From Leuconostoc carnosum (GTDB lineage: Bacteria; Bacillota; Bacilli; Lactobacillales; Lactobacillaceae), in the NCBI RefSeq assembly GCF_014207505.1, contig NZ_JACHGL010000001.1, forward strand, positions 62,001 to 126,000: a stretch of 64,000 nucleotides of DNA. The letters run 5' to 3'. Below the pieces are notes generated by a model. That model was not told the origin of the DNA and did no database searches. It worked only from the letters and a program-made list of their open reading frames with translations. The position numbers and the translations under genes are program-made. How positions within the stretch are numbered: position 1 is the stretch's first letter; the number at the start of each line of letters is the position of its first letter. Positions 13,889 to 22,576 of the stretch are shown here, in pieces.

Positions 13889-13897
13889 TGCTATAAT
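13889..13897 (+). promoter_or_regulatory. Extended -10 promoter element for gpmA
   Basis: TGCTATAAT, a consensus extended -10 box, 33 bases before the gpmA start; no -35 at normal spacing is clear. A GAGGGAG ribosome site follows. Confidence 0.55.
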
Positions 13898-13929
13898 AAA
13901 AGTAACACAAAAAACGAGGGAGTTAACTT

Positions 13930-14595
13930 ATGGTCGCGCAACTTGTCTTGGTTCGCCATGGGGAATCAACAGCTAATCGTAATAATGAATTTACGGGGTG
14001 GACGGATGTTCCTTTGACACCTAAAGGTCGCCAGCAGGCTAAACAAGTTGGGCAGAAGTTAGCTGAGCGCCAAATTCTTTTTAATCAAGTACATACTTCT
14101 TATTTGCAACGTGCAATTATTACCGCCAATATTATTTTATTTGAAATGAATCAATCTTGGTTACCAATGACTAAAACTTGGCGTCTTAATGAGCGTCATT
14201 ATGGTGCTTTGCGAGGGCTTAATAAAGATCTTGCTAGAAAAGAATATGGTTTTGAAGCGGTAGCCTTATGGCGAAGAAGTTATACAGCGGTACCGCCACT
14301 ATTAACAAAGGTGACACCAGATCGTCGGTATCCTAACGGATTAGAGCCGTATGGAGAAAGTCTTAAAATGGCTAGTGATCGCTTGTTACCTTATTGGACT
14401 CAAGTGATTGAACCAGCACTTAAGGCTGGAAAAAATCAGCTGATTGTTGCTCATGGTAGCAGTTTACGTGCACTGGTTAAGTATTTAGAACATATTAGTG
14501 ATGAGGATATTGATGGGCTAGAAATTGGTAATGGGGAACCGATTTATTATACTTTTGATGATGAATTTAACATAAGCCAGCGTCATTATTTATAA
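13930..14595 (+). CDS. gpmA: 2,3-bisphosphoglycerate-dependent phosphoglycerate mutase
   Basis: 221 aa histidine phosphatase superfamily enzyme interconverting 3- and 2-phosphoglycerate. The phospho-accepting His is in [18 protein letters not shown]; the [12 protein letters not shown] segment, the ESLK segment and [10 protein letters not shown] with the second catalytic His are all present. Length is a little short of E. coli GpmA (about 250 aa), as in lactobacilli. A paralogue with a different role cannot be excluded, but the GpmA motifs are intact. Confidence 0.88.
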   Translation: MVAQLVLVRHGESTANRNNEFTGWTDVPLTPKGRQQAKQVGQKLAERQILFNQVHTSYLQRAIITANIILFEMNQSWLPMTKTWRLNERHYGALRGLNKDLARKEYGFEAVALWRRSYTAVPPLLTKVTPDRRYPNGLEPYGESLKMASDRLLPYWTQVIEPALKAGKNQLIVAHGSSLRALVKYLEHISDEDIDGLEIGNGEPIYYTFDDEFNISQRHYL

Positions 14596-14632
14596 TGACA
14601 CCGCTCATGTTACAGTAAAGGAGTAACTACTG

Positions 14633-15709
14633 ATGAATGATAAAACTTGGGCGCGTATCAAAAAGTACACTGAACTACAAGGCACATCAGGTCAAGAGCA
14701 CATTGTGCGTCAACAATTTCGTGATGAACTGGCACCGCTAGTAGATGAAGTTAAATATGAAGGCTTGGGTGGTATCTTTGGTGTTAAGCAACATTTAAAT
14801 AGCCACGCGCCACGCGTCATGTTTGCTGCGCACTTGGATGAAGTTGGCTTCATTGTCACAGATATCTTAGCCAGCGGAGCCTTACGTGTAGCTGCAATCG
14901 GTGGTTGGAATGCTACAGTTATTTCTTCTCAACGTTTTACATTATTTACATCACAAGGTGAGTATCCTGTAGTATCGAGCTCGGTATCACCTCATTTACT
15001 TCGTGGTGGGACAAAAGGACCACAATTACCAACCGTTGACGATATTTTATTTGATGCAGGTTTTGTCGACGGTAATGAGGCAAGTGCTTATGGTGTTCGG
15101 CCAGGTGATTTCATTGTACCAAAGGTAGAAACAGTCTTAACTGCAAATAAAAAACGCGTGATGTCTAAAGCATGGGATAATCGTTTTGGTGTCGTGACTA
15201 TTTTAGAAGCACTTGAAGCGCTTAAGGCCGAACAAACACCCAACACTTTGATTATGGGTGCGGATGTACAAGAAGAAGTAGGACTGCGTGGTGCACACGG
15301 TGCGGTCAACCTATTAAAGCCTAATATTTTCTTTGCGATTGACTCTAGTGCCGCTGATGATGTATCCGGTGCGGCACAACATCAAGGGGTATTAGATCAG
15401 GGCACATTATTGCGTGTATTTGATCCAACTGTGGTGATGCCAGTACGATTGAAAGAATTCTTGTTATCAACAGCTGAAGATAATCATATACCTTATCAAT
15501 ATTTTGTATCGAAAGGTGGCACTGATGCAGCTGCTGCACAAAGTGAATTAACTGGGATACCATCAGTTGCTTTAGGTGTCGCTTCGCGTTATATTCATAC
15601 ACATCAAACGGTGTGGTCAATTGCTGATTTTGAAGCAGCCAAGGCGTTTGTCGTGGCAATTGCAAAAAATTTAGATACCACAAACTTAAAGACAATTATG
15701 GGCGATTAG
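14633..15709 (+). CDS. M42 family aminopeptidase (glutamyl aminopeptidase/PepA type)
   Basis: 358 aa cytosolic metallo-aminopeptidase of the type that removes N-terminal Glu/Asp residues. Metal ligands are visible in FAAHLDEVGF, SKAWDNRFG, QEEVGLRGA, AIDSSAADD and the late SRYIHT. Preceded by AAAGGAG. Likely part of peptide utilisation in this amino-acid-requiring bacterium; subfamily substrate is inferred. Confidence 0.88.
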   Translation: MNDKTWARIKKYTELQGTSGQEHIVRQQFRDELAPLVDEVKYEGLGGIFGVKQHLNSHAPRVMFAAHLDEVGFIVTDILASGALRVAAIGGWNATVISSQRFTLFTSQGEYPVVSSSVSPHLLRGGTKGPQLPTVDDILFDAGFVDGNEASAYGVRPGDFIVPKVETVLTANKKRVMSKAWDNRFGVVTILEALEALKAEQTPNTLIMGADVQEEVGLRGAHGAVNLLKPNIFFAIDSSAADDVSGAAQHQGVLDQGTLLRVFDPTVVMPVRLKEFLLSTAEDNHIPYQYFVSKGGTDAAAAQSELTGIPSVALGVASRYIHTHQTVWSIADFEAAKAFVVAIAKNLDTTNLKTIMGD

Positions 15710-15715
15710 TGTTTT

Positions 15716-16897
15716 ATGTTCAAAAAACTGCGAAAACTAGACTATTGGATAGCCGTACCGTTTACAATACTCAGTATGTTGGGTGTTGTTATGGTTTTTT
15801 CGGCAACGCAAGGTTCAGCTGCGTTGGGTAATTTTATCAAACAGGCGATCTTTGTCATGATTGGGCTGAGTGGTGCACTATTTTTATACCATTTTAATTT
15901 AAAACATTTACAAAATGTGCGATGGCTTAAATCAGCAATGTACATCATTATTGCGGCCCTCATTATTGCTAAGGTGATTATGCCAGCAGTCAATGGGGCA
16001 CACGGCTGGATTAATTTGGGGGTGATTACCCTACAACCAGCTGAATTTCTAAAGTTAGCAATGATCTTGTACTTTGCTTATTTCTTTTCTCGTTATCCAT
16101 GGAAGAGCAATACGCGATGGGCCTTACAATCAGTTGTTAGAAACCATATCTTGTGGCCGCCGATAGTCGCTTTAGGCCTTGTTTTTATCATGCCGGATAA
16201 TGGTAATGGTTTGATTACTTTAGTTATCTGTTTTGCATTATTGTTAGCTTCAGGTATGTCAAAACGAGCAATTGCTATCGCGGCAGCCGCTACTGGATTG
16301 GGATTTGGCTTTTTACAACCGCTTATTCGATTATTGAACCACACGTTTAATTTAACAAGTAATGATCACTACGTATTTTCACGATTAACTAGTTTTGTTA
16401 ATCCTTGGGATCCAAATGCTGCTGATGCTAGCCGGCAACTATTGTACGGTTATTATGCCATTGCTCATGGTGGTTGGTTTGGTGTTGGTCTTGGGAATTC
16501 TTTAATTAAGCCTTACTTACCGGAATCTAATACTGATTTCATCATGGCTGTCATGGCGGAAGAACTCGGTGTAGTGGTAACTACTATCGTGCTTCTTTTG
16601 GTGTTAATATTAGTTGGGCGTATGGTGATTCTTGGTATTCGCCAGAAAAATCAATACTATCGATTAGTCTTATTCGGTATTGCAACACTCCTATTTTTAC
16701 AAACATTTGTTAACTTTGGTGGTGTGCTTGGTGTGTTACCAATCACTGGTGTTGTTTTTCCATTTATTTCTGGTGGTGGATCATCGTATATCGTTTTTAG
16801 TGCAGCCATCGGATTAGCACTTAATATTGCAGCAACTCAGAAAAAAACAGTTGATATTCATCCAGGGGATGTGATTGCTAGAAAGGATTATCAATGA
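15716..16897 (+). CDS. ftsW: Peptidoglycan glycosyltransferase FtsW (SEDS family)
   Basis: 393 aa, about 10 membrane segments. SEDS features include LDYWIAVPFTIL at the start, MVFSAT, the MPDNGNGLI segment, LPESNTDFIMAVMAEELG and the late FISGGGSSY. These fit FtsW (septal lipid II polymerase) better than RodA. In this genome it lies outside the division cluster at 56.8 kb, as in many lactobacilli. Overlaps the next gene by 4 bases. Confidence 0.9.
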   Translation: MFKKLRKLDYWIAVPFTILSMLGVVMVFSATQGSAALGNFIKQAIFVMIGLSGALFLYHFNLKHLQNVRWLKSAMYIIIAALIIAKVIMPAVNGAHGWINLGVITLQPAEFLKLAMILYFAYFFSRYPWKSNTRWALQSVVRNHILWPPIVALGLVFIMPDNGNGLITLVICFALLLASGMSKRAIAIAAAATGLGFGFLQPLIRLLNHTFNLTSNDHYVFSRLTSFVNPWDPNAADASRQLLYGYYAIAHGGWFGVGLGNSLIKPYLPESNTDFIMAVMAEELGVVVTTIVLLLVLILVGRMVILGIRQKNQYYRLVLFGIATLLFLQTFVNFGGVLGVLPITGVVFPFISGGGSSYIVFSAAIGLALNIAATQKKTVDIHPGDVIARKDYQ

Positions 16898-17184
16898 CAT
16901 TTGAAATACAGCCGCGGCGTGCATTATATGTCTATTTAAAAAATAATCGCCACGCGACACAATTAAAAAAATTTGGTCATCTCACTTATATCTCACGGAA
17001 AATGGGATTTGCAACGATTTATGTAGATGATGTTGATATTGATCAAAAAATTAGTAAAATTAAACAGTATAAGTTTGTAGGAGAGGTGTTACCATCACCA
17101 CGTCCAGATATTGATCCTGATCTAGGTGACCTACATGATGACATTTTCTTTGAAAGTTACGATGAAGAAAAAAATAATGAGTAG
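16894..17184 (+). CDS. YlbG family protein (DUF2129)
   Basis: 96 aa, start overlaps the ftsW stop (ATGA). Matches the short basic/acidic YlbG type protein with YLKNNRHATQLKKFG and YISRKMGFATIYV. In Firmicutes it is always next to rsmD-coaD-ylbL, as here. Function unknown. Confidence 0.85.
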   Translation: MTFEIQPRRALYVYLKNNRHATQLKKFGHLTYISRKMGFATIYVDDVDIDQKISKIKQYKFVGEVLPSPRPDIDPDLGDLHDDIFFESYDEEKNNE

Positions 17185-17283
17185 TTATGATTTAATATTA
17201 TGATTTTAAATCTATCGTATGCTTATTAAAGAAAGGAAAGTGAGTTGATATACGGCAATGTTGTCAGCTGACATAGGAGTGAA

Positions 17284-17847
17284 ATGCGAGTAGTATCAGG
17301 TCGTTTTCGCGGAACAAGATTAGACACCGTGATGGGGGATAAGACACGCCCAACAACGGATAAAGTAAAAGAAGCAATGTTTAGCATGTTGATGCCATAC
17401 TTAGATGGTGGTCATGTGCTTGATTTGTATGCTGGAACCGGTGGTTTAGGTATTGAGGCAGTATCGCGTGGTATGACACAGGCTACACTAGTGGATCGGC
17501 AATTTCAAGCTGTAAAAGTGATTCAACAAAATGTTGAAAAAACGCATGATAGTCAAGTGTTCACTATTTTAAAGTCCACAGCACAGCAAGCATTACAAAG
17601 ATTTGCTTTGGAAGATGTTGCTTTTGATCTTGTCTTTTTGGATCCACCATATGCTAAGGAAACGATTGATGATGATATGCGTTTTATGTCAGAAAATCAT
17701 CTATTGAATGATGGGGCTATCGTTTTAGCTGAAAGTAACGATGCTGCTAATTTGCCAGATGAAGGCGATAGGTTTAAAATTATTCAACAAAAGCAGTATG
17801 GCATTACGGTTGTAACAATTTATCAGTTTGAAGGGGAAACTTTATGA
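17284..17847 (+). CDS. rsmD: 16S rRNA (guanine966-N2)-methyltransferase
   Basis: 187 aa. RVVSGRFRGTRL at the N-terminus, the SAM-binding segment VLDLYAGTGGLGIEA and the catalytic DPPY motif identify RsmD. Start supported by TAGGAG. Ends in an ATGA overlap with coaD. Confidence 0.95.
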   Translation: MRVVSGRFRGTRLDTVMGDKTRPTTDKVKEAMFSMLMPYLDGGHVLDLYAGTGGLGIEAVSRGMTQATLVDRQFQAVKVIQQNVEKTHDSQVFTILKSTAQQALQRFALEDVAFDLVFLDPPYAKETIDDDMRFMSENHLLNDGAIVLAESNDAANLPDEGDRFKIIQQKQYGITVVTIYQFEGETL

Positions 17848-18320
17848 GTATTGCACTATTTCCAGGTAGTTTTGATCCACTCACAAATGGACATTTAGAT
17901 ATTATCCGTCGTGCAAGTAAGATGTTTGATAAGGTTGTTGTTGGCATTGGGAACAATGCAGGGAAAAAAGCTTTATTTACACCAGAAGAGAAGAAAATTT
18001 TAATTTCTCAAATCGTAGCGGATTTACCTAATGTTGAGGTATCTATTATCAATGGCTTAACTGTGCAATTCATGGCAGAAATCAATGCTAAATTTATTGT
18101 ACGTGGTTTGCGAAATAGTAAAGATTTTGAGTACGAACGTGATATTGCTGGGGTAAATAGTACATTAGCGGACGTAGAAACTGTGTTATTGCTCGCTAAA
18201 CCAGAAAACCAAAATATTTCTAGTTCAATGGTTAAAGAAATTGGTAGTGTTGCAGCTGATAATATGGCAAAATTCGTACCACCAGTTGTGGTCAAAGCTC
18301 TGAAAGATCGGTTGCCTTAA
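17844..18320 (+). CDS. coaD: Phosphopantetheine adenylyltransferase
   Basis: 158 aa, catalyses the fourth step of coenzyme A synthesis. Nucleotidyltransferase signature in FPGSFDPLTNGHLDI and the second motif NISSSMVKE; the VRGLRNSKDFEYE substrate loop is intact. Translationally coupled to rsmD and to the following protease gene (TAATG). Confidence 0.96.
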   Translation: MSIALFPGSFDPLTNGHLDIIRRASKMFDKVVVGIGNNAGKKALFTPEEKKILISQIVADLPNVEVSIINGLTVQFMAEINAKFIVRGLRNSKDFEYERDIAGVNSTLADVETVLLLAKPENQNISSSMVKEIGSVAADNMAKFVPPVVVKALKDRLP

Positions 18321-19411
18321 TGAGAAAAAAAAGTAAAATTATTGCTGCCATAGTCTCTTTAGTTGCACTTATCGGTATCATAGGACTTGTCTGGCCATTG
18401 GATGGTTATATTGAAAGTCCCGGTGAAGCTGATGATTTGGCTCGGTTTGTGACTATTGGTGGCGAAAAAGATACGTCAAAAGGTCGTTATAACATTACAT
18501 CGGTCTATCTTTCTAAAGCCAACGGTTTTGGTTATTTACGAACTAAAATCAGTCCATTCTTAGATTATTCACAAAGTGAGGACGTGACAGGTGGTCAAAG
18601 TTCAGATGTATTTGCTCAAGTACAAAGCTTCTATATGCAGAGTGCAATTGCTAATGCAGAGCAAGTTGCTTTTAAAAAAGCGAACAAGCCAATTACTACA
18701 CAATACCGCGGAATTTATGTTTTGAGTGTAAGTAAGCAGTCACATTTTAAGAAATCGATTCGCGTAGGTGATACAATAACTGCAGTTGATGGTCATCACT
18801 ATGAAAATTCTGATGGATTTATTAAGTATTTAGCTAACAAAGGAAAAGATGTTAGTGTTACAATAGATTATTTACGTAATGGTAAAAAAGGTAAAGCTAC
18901 TGGAACGACAATCAAATTGGCTGGTAGTAAGTCGCCGGAATATCCAAAAGGTAGATCTGGAATTGGTATTGTGTTGACGGATAATGTAGCAGTAACAACA
19001 AAACCAAAGGTGGCAGTCGATCCGGGCGAAATTGGCGGTCCATCAGGTGGTTTAATGTTTACATTACAAATTTATGATCAACTAACTGGCAATAAATTAT
19101 CAAAAGCACGTAATATTTCTGGTACCGGAACGATGAATGCCAACGGTTATGTAGGTGAAATTGGTGGTATTGATAAAAAAGTCATAGCCGCCAAGGCAGC
19201 GGGATCAACAGTCTTTTTTGCACCATACTTACCACCAAACAAAAATATATTAAAATATGAAGAAAAGCACCAGACAAATTATCAATTAGCACGAGATACA
19301 GCTAAGAAACACGCGCCAAATATTAAAGTTGTACCTGTTGTGACGTTCCAAGATGCAATTAACTATCTTGAAACGGGTCGTATCATCAAGACAACTGACA
19401 AAGTTCAATAA
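18320..19411 (+). CDS. YlbL/SdrC-type membrane-anchored PDZ and Lon-like serine protease
   Basis: 363 aa. One N-terminal membrane segment (about residues 7-27), a PDZ domain around residues 120-200 (GDTITAVDGHHYEN), and a C-terminal Lon (S16) proteolytic domain. The catalytic Ser is in GGPSGGLMF and the Lys in GGIDKKVIAAKAAG. B. subtilis YlbL, in the same synteny, is implicated in turnover of cell-division inhibitors after DNA damage; that role here is inference. Confidence 0.9.
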   Translation: MRKKSKIIAAIVSLVALIGIIGLVWPLDGYIESPGEADDLARFVTIGGEKDTSKGRYNITSVYLSKANGFGYLRTKISPFLDYSQSEDVTGGQSSDVFAQVQSFYMQSAIANAEQVAFKKANKPITTQYRGIYVLSVSKQSHFKKSIRVGDTITAVDGHHYENSDGFIKYLANKGKDVSVTIDYLRNGKKGKATGTTIKLAGSKSPEYPKGRSGIGIVLTDNVAVTTKPKVAVDPGEIGGPSGGLMFTLQIYDQLTGNKLSKARNISGTGTMNANGYVGEIGGIDKKVIAAKAAGSTVFFAPYLPPNKNILKYEEKHQTNYQLARDTAKKHAPNIKVVPVVTFQDAINYLETGRIIKTTDKVQ

Positions 19412-19600
19412 TATAAATAAAAATACGACCTGCTTGAAGTGACCCTAAAAAATTAGTAGTTAAGTAACTACTGAGTGAACTTATGAAGACAAATGCATTT
19501 GAAATATCTTATTAGCTTAGTAAAAAATATTAAATAACACCTAGTAAAAAATGCAATTTTTTACTAGGTGTTATTTATTTTGAAAATATTTTTTCAACAT
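19412..19600 (+). other. Gap after ylbL: possible IS3-type end and a strong terminator
   Basis: No gene. TGACCCTAAAAAATTAG at 19440-19456 resembles the terminal inverted repeat of IS3/IS150-like elements but no transposase is present. The rest, apart from the terminator listed separately, has no recognisable content. Confidence 0.3.
19532..19580. terminator. Strong terminator, likely bidirectional
   Basis: Perfect 20-bp stem, left arm AAATAACACCTAGTAAAAAA at 19532-19551, right arm 19557-19576, 5-base loop. It can end the ylbL transcript on the plus strand and the remnant transcripts coming from the right on the minus strand. Confidence 0.85.
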
Positions 19601-19609
19601 TAACAATAA

Positions 19610-20000
19610 TAAGTTGAGTAGATTGAAGTCCGTCAGCGCTTAAGAACCAGAGACCAGGACTAGCGCATTATATACAATGGTAGTTTCTGAGCTAACACCG
19701 CTAATTGCTTTTGTTGATTTGTACTATCTGTTGCTAGATCTAAAATGGATTCTATTTTTTTAAGCCATCCTTAAATTTTTTTACGACCAGAGATAATGAT
19801 GCTACCTAACATGTTAGTACATTCGATTTTTTAAAACTGACTCAAGTAAGGTGGCAGATTTTTGGGTAGCAGCAGTTACTGATGTATTTTCACCTAACGC
19901 TGCAATAATATTAAGCGGACTGTTATCAAATACAACAACATGACCAGGGCGGAAACAGATATTTTTGAACCAGTAACTTTTATTTTTAGGTAATGCTTTT
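19610..20000 (-). pseudogene. Remnant of a siderophore-binding lipoprotein (FatB/YclQ-like)
   Basis: No intact frame, but conceptual minus-strand translation gives VVVFDNSPLNIIAALGE (about 19943-19890), a hallmark of iron-siderophore substrate-binding proteins where a basic residue followed by VVVFD and a leucine-rich ALG stretch opens the mature domain. Further on, after a shift of frame, IIISGRKK and LKKIESILDLATDSTN match the next conserved block (IIISGR, then IAP-TIDL). Stops and frameshifts break it repeatedly and the N-terminal signal region is lost. Assignment rests on remembered family consensus, not on a search. Confidence 0.5.
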
Positions 20001-20091
20001 GATGTTTGTGGTGCTTAGACGTCTCATTTTCGTTTCTTTTAATTAGTTAACAGGAATCAGGCATTTGCTCTAGAAATAAGGACAGATGTTC

Positions 20092-20250
20092 TTAGCACCC
20101 ATATTTTATATGAACAGATAATTCATATAGTAGATTTAAAATATCTTCATGAATGATACCATTTGTTTGTTTATGAGCCAATATTTTGTTAGATTTCATG
20201 ACTACAGTTTCTTCCGCAAAATTAATATCTAAATTATTAAGTGGCTTGTC
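20092..20250 (-). pseudogene. Remnant of a siderophore ABC transporter ATPase, C-terminal end only
   Basis: A 52-codon open stretch on the minus strand reads NNLDINFAEETVVMKSNK, ILAH and then IIHEDILNLLYELSVHI before a stop. This fits the C-terminus of FepC/YclP-type ATPases (an INFA segment after the H-loop, a KDGKI-like turn, an ILTEE-like helix). It lies just upstream of the binding-protein remnant in transcription order, the order of fatDCEB/yclNOPQ operons. Walker A and permeases are not found. Confidence 0.42.
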
Positions 20251-20344
20251 AAGAGTAGATTAGGGGCTAGTTGATTGGAGATTAAATTGGCATGAAGTAA
20301 ATCTAAATTAAAATAGGCTCTATTGTTATGAGATACTAGGTTGT

Positions 20345-21121
20345 TTATGGTGAAACAATTTGTGAAATGGGGGTATGTATCAGATGGAGAAATGTCTGAC
20401 GGAAATCATCGGGCTTAGTGGGTATTGGTTGTGTGAGCCAAGTAGATATAATGGCCAGTGTGGTTTTAACTGTGAGATCAATAGCAAAATCACGACTAAC
20501 TGGTGCTGTGCCAAGATTATAATTTTCAAAGAACGGGGTTGCCCACTTAATGTATACTTTTTTTAGGAAATATAGCCACTCGCCATTGGCATAGTGACCC
20601 GTGTAAAGGATTTTTAAAGTATGGTTATTATCATATAATACGGGTAAGACATAATCAGCGATCATCTCAAAAGGATCTGTTGTTGTACTGGTTGATAAAG
20701 CGGCAATGACTTGAGCATCAAGTTGTTTGGCAATATATTGAAGTATGGCTGATGGTGAATTAAATAATTTGATTGCATGGTGATGTGCAATGCCTGCCTC
20801 TTGGATAATAAGATCAATGTCACAGTACACACCATTGTGACGATATAGCAAAGACAAAAAAGCATCAACAAGTAGTTGGCGTTCAGCAGTGTGGGTCTTG
20901 TCAGTTTGTTGTCCTTCTAGGGCAGACACAATTTCTGGTAGTGGCATGTTGAATGTTTTGGCAATAATGGTCAGTGCTGCCACAGGTGGTATGCTAATAC
21001 CACGTTCCCAATTAGAAACGGTTTGACGTGAAACGAATATTTGCTCTGCAAATTCAACCTGTGTGAGGTTATGTCGTGTGCGAATATTTTGTAAAATGTG
21101 TTGAATGGTATTGAATTTCAT
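20345..21121 (-). CDS. Hybrid regulator: Cro/CI helix-turn-helix with a TetR-like C-terminal region
   Basis: 258 aa from the ATG at 21121, chosen for the GAGG site 8 bases upstream. Residues 1-65 are an HTH_3 domain (LTQVEFAEQIFVSRQTVSNW, then ERG and PPVAALTIIAKTF). Residues 75-258 look like a TetR family protein: a second degenerate HTH (CDIDLIIQEAGIAHHHAIKLF with PSAILQYIAKQ) and a helical ligand/dimer domain. It is transcribed away from the secreted-protein pseudogene and the transporter cassette, so it is a plausible regulator of them; that link is inference. Intact despite the decay on its downstream side. Confidence 0.7.
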   Translation of the reverse strand: MKFNTIQHILQNIRTRHNLTQVEFAEQIFVSRQTVSNWERGISIPPVAALTIIAKTFNMPLPEIVSALEGQQTDKTHTAERQLLVDAFLSLLYRHNGVYCDIDLIIQEAGIAHHHAIKLFNSPSAILQYIAKQLDAQVIAALSTSTTTDPFEMIADYVLPVLYDNNHTLKILYTGHYANGEWLYFLKKVYIKWATPFFENYNLGTAPVSRDFAIDLTVKTTLAIISTWLTQPIPTKPDDFRQTFLHLIHTPISQIVSP

Positions 21122-21249
21122 AAATATTTCCTCAATCAAAATTTCATTACAGCGATAGAAATTATTATATCACAAAAAGACTAACGTTTAACATATAATT
21201 ATGGATTTGTCGACATAGAATAATGAGCATAAGAGATGCATCGTAAATG

Positions 21250-21256
21250 TTATACT
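21250..21256 (+). promoter_or_regulatory. Possible -10 element of the transporter cassette
   Basis: TGTTATACT at 21248-21256 is an extended -10 box about 42 bases before the ATG of the secreted-protein pseudogene; no clear -35. It lies in the 176-base divergent region shared with the hybrid regulator. Confidence 0.35.
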
Positions 21257-21297
21257 TATTTTTATTGTTCAGTATGAATTAACAGAAGAGTTAAATT

Positions 21298-21754
21298 ATG
21301 AACAAAGCAATGACAGGTTCACTAATAATCGGATAAGCATTGGCATTTGGAATGATATCAAAAGCCGATGCTAAGTTATATTACATGCCATTTAATTTAA
21401 CAGTGATGCCAAAATAGCCAAGCAAATTATACTGGAGCACGCTATCGTAATACGAGTGATAGGCGTAATAATTTCAAGGTTGGTGTTGGTACTTCTACCG
21501 AGGGGTATAAGACCTACTATTCGTTTAGACTTCAAGCAAATAAGTTGTTCGGTTGGGGTGATGCTTCTAGAGTCGTTACAGCTGGTCCTTATTTAGATTA
21601 TGCGTACTCTCCAAGTGACGGGTCGGCAGAAAAGAAAAGTACAAGATTAAAAGTGGCAAACACTGAACGATCTTCATATTCACAATAAATTTCTGGGTGG
21701 TGGGATGAGGCTACTGGATATATTGCGACGTCAGATTCACGACGTCCGAATTAA
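21298..21754 (+). pseudogene. Broken gene for a small secreted protein (DUF2712-like)
   Basis: Conceptual translation gives a signal peptide (MNKAMTGSLIIG, stop, ALAFGMISKADA), a mature part with GARYRNTSDRRNNFKVGVG, TEGYKTYYSF, and a C-terminal SGWWDEATG. Three lesions are visible: an in-frame TAA inside the signal peptide (codon 12), a one-base frameshift in an AAAA run near 21413, and a TAA just before ISGWWDE. The RYRxT and SG[WY]WDE motifs recall DUF2712 small secreted proteins of Firmicutes, from memory. It precedes the membrane protein genes by 12 bases with an AAGGAG between, so it was probably the first gene of that operon. Confidence 0.55.
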
Positions 21755-21766
21755 GGAGATAACAGT

Positions 21767-22576
21767 ATGATTAGTAATTTTTTCTTCAAGCGAATTATTG
21801 CTAGTCTTTCCTATAAAGTATTGCTAATAATAACAACATCTATTATGGTGTTAACTTTTTTAGGCATACATCCGTTTAATTATGGATTATACAAAGGTCA
21901 TACGATATTACGTATGACCTTTGTTCTTGTAGGCAATGGCGAAAGTGCATTTAGTTTTTTGAGCACAGCAATGTATAGTGTTTTGCCACTTTTTATATTA
22001 GGTGGTGTGACCAACAATCAGATCAGCGATCAAAAATCAGGATTTGATGTTGCTGTTATGGCAAGACTAGGATATAAAAAATATTTGCAACAATTATATA
22101 TTGGTTCAGCTATGACAAGTGGTCTATTATTTATCGGTCCATTATTACTTAATCATCTTATTGTTCTTGGTAGTAGGCTGGTGATTACAAAAAGTTATGC
22201 TGATCCCATAGGTCCAGAGGTGATCATGCCATTAAAATCAGATCTAATCTGGCATTGGGGTGTCTGGAGCTGGCAACATCTCTTAATGACTGATATATTG
22301 TATAGCTTGGGGAATACTTGGTTGTTCATTATATTTGGGACGATTTTGGTTTCACTAGGGTTAATCGTTACAAAATTATATCAACTTGTGTTACTAACAT
22401 TGGCCATATACTTACCTTTCTGGGCTGGTGGTAGTCTGAGTATCAATAAGTTAATGCAACCATTGATACCAGCTTATTTAAATCACATTATTCTAGGTTA
22501 TGTGGTCTTAACAATTGGGGCTATCGTGTTTAATAGTTTAGTTTACCGTTATTTTGTTAGGTGGCACATATCATGA
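21767..22576 (+). CDS. Polytopic membrane protein 1 of the transporter cassette
   Basis: 269 aa with about six hydrophobic segments (starts near residues 15, 60, 110, 180, 205 and 240). No family recognised with certainty; layout and the adjacent ATPase suggest an ABC-2 type permease subunit. AAGGAG is 8 bases before the ATG. Its stop overlaps the next start (ATGA). Charged loop QISDQKSGFDVAVMARLGYK between segments 2 and 3 resembles the cytoplasmic coupling region of such permeases, where a stretch of Met/Arg/Leu/Gly contacts the ATPase; that is inference. Confidence 0.7.
   Translation: MISNFFFKRIIASLSYKVLLIITTSIMVLTFLGIHPFNYGLYKGHTILRMTFVLVGNGESAFSFLSTAMYSVLPLFILGGVTNNQISDQKSGFDVAVMARLGYKKYLQQLYIGSAMTSGLLFIGPLLLNHLIVLGSRLVITKSYADPIGPEVIMPLKSDLIWHWGVWSWQHLLMTDILYSLGNTWLFIIFGTILVSLGLIVTKLYQLVLLTLAIYLPFWAGGSLSINKLMQPLIPAYLNHIILGYVVLTIGAIVFNSLVYRYFVRWHIS

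Noticed and set aside
20375-20566. 63-codon plus-strand frame
   Set aside because: Antisense of the hybrid regulator and without a ribosome site.
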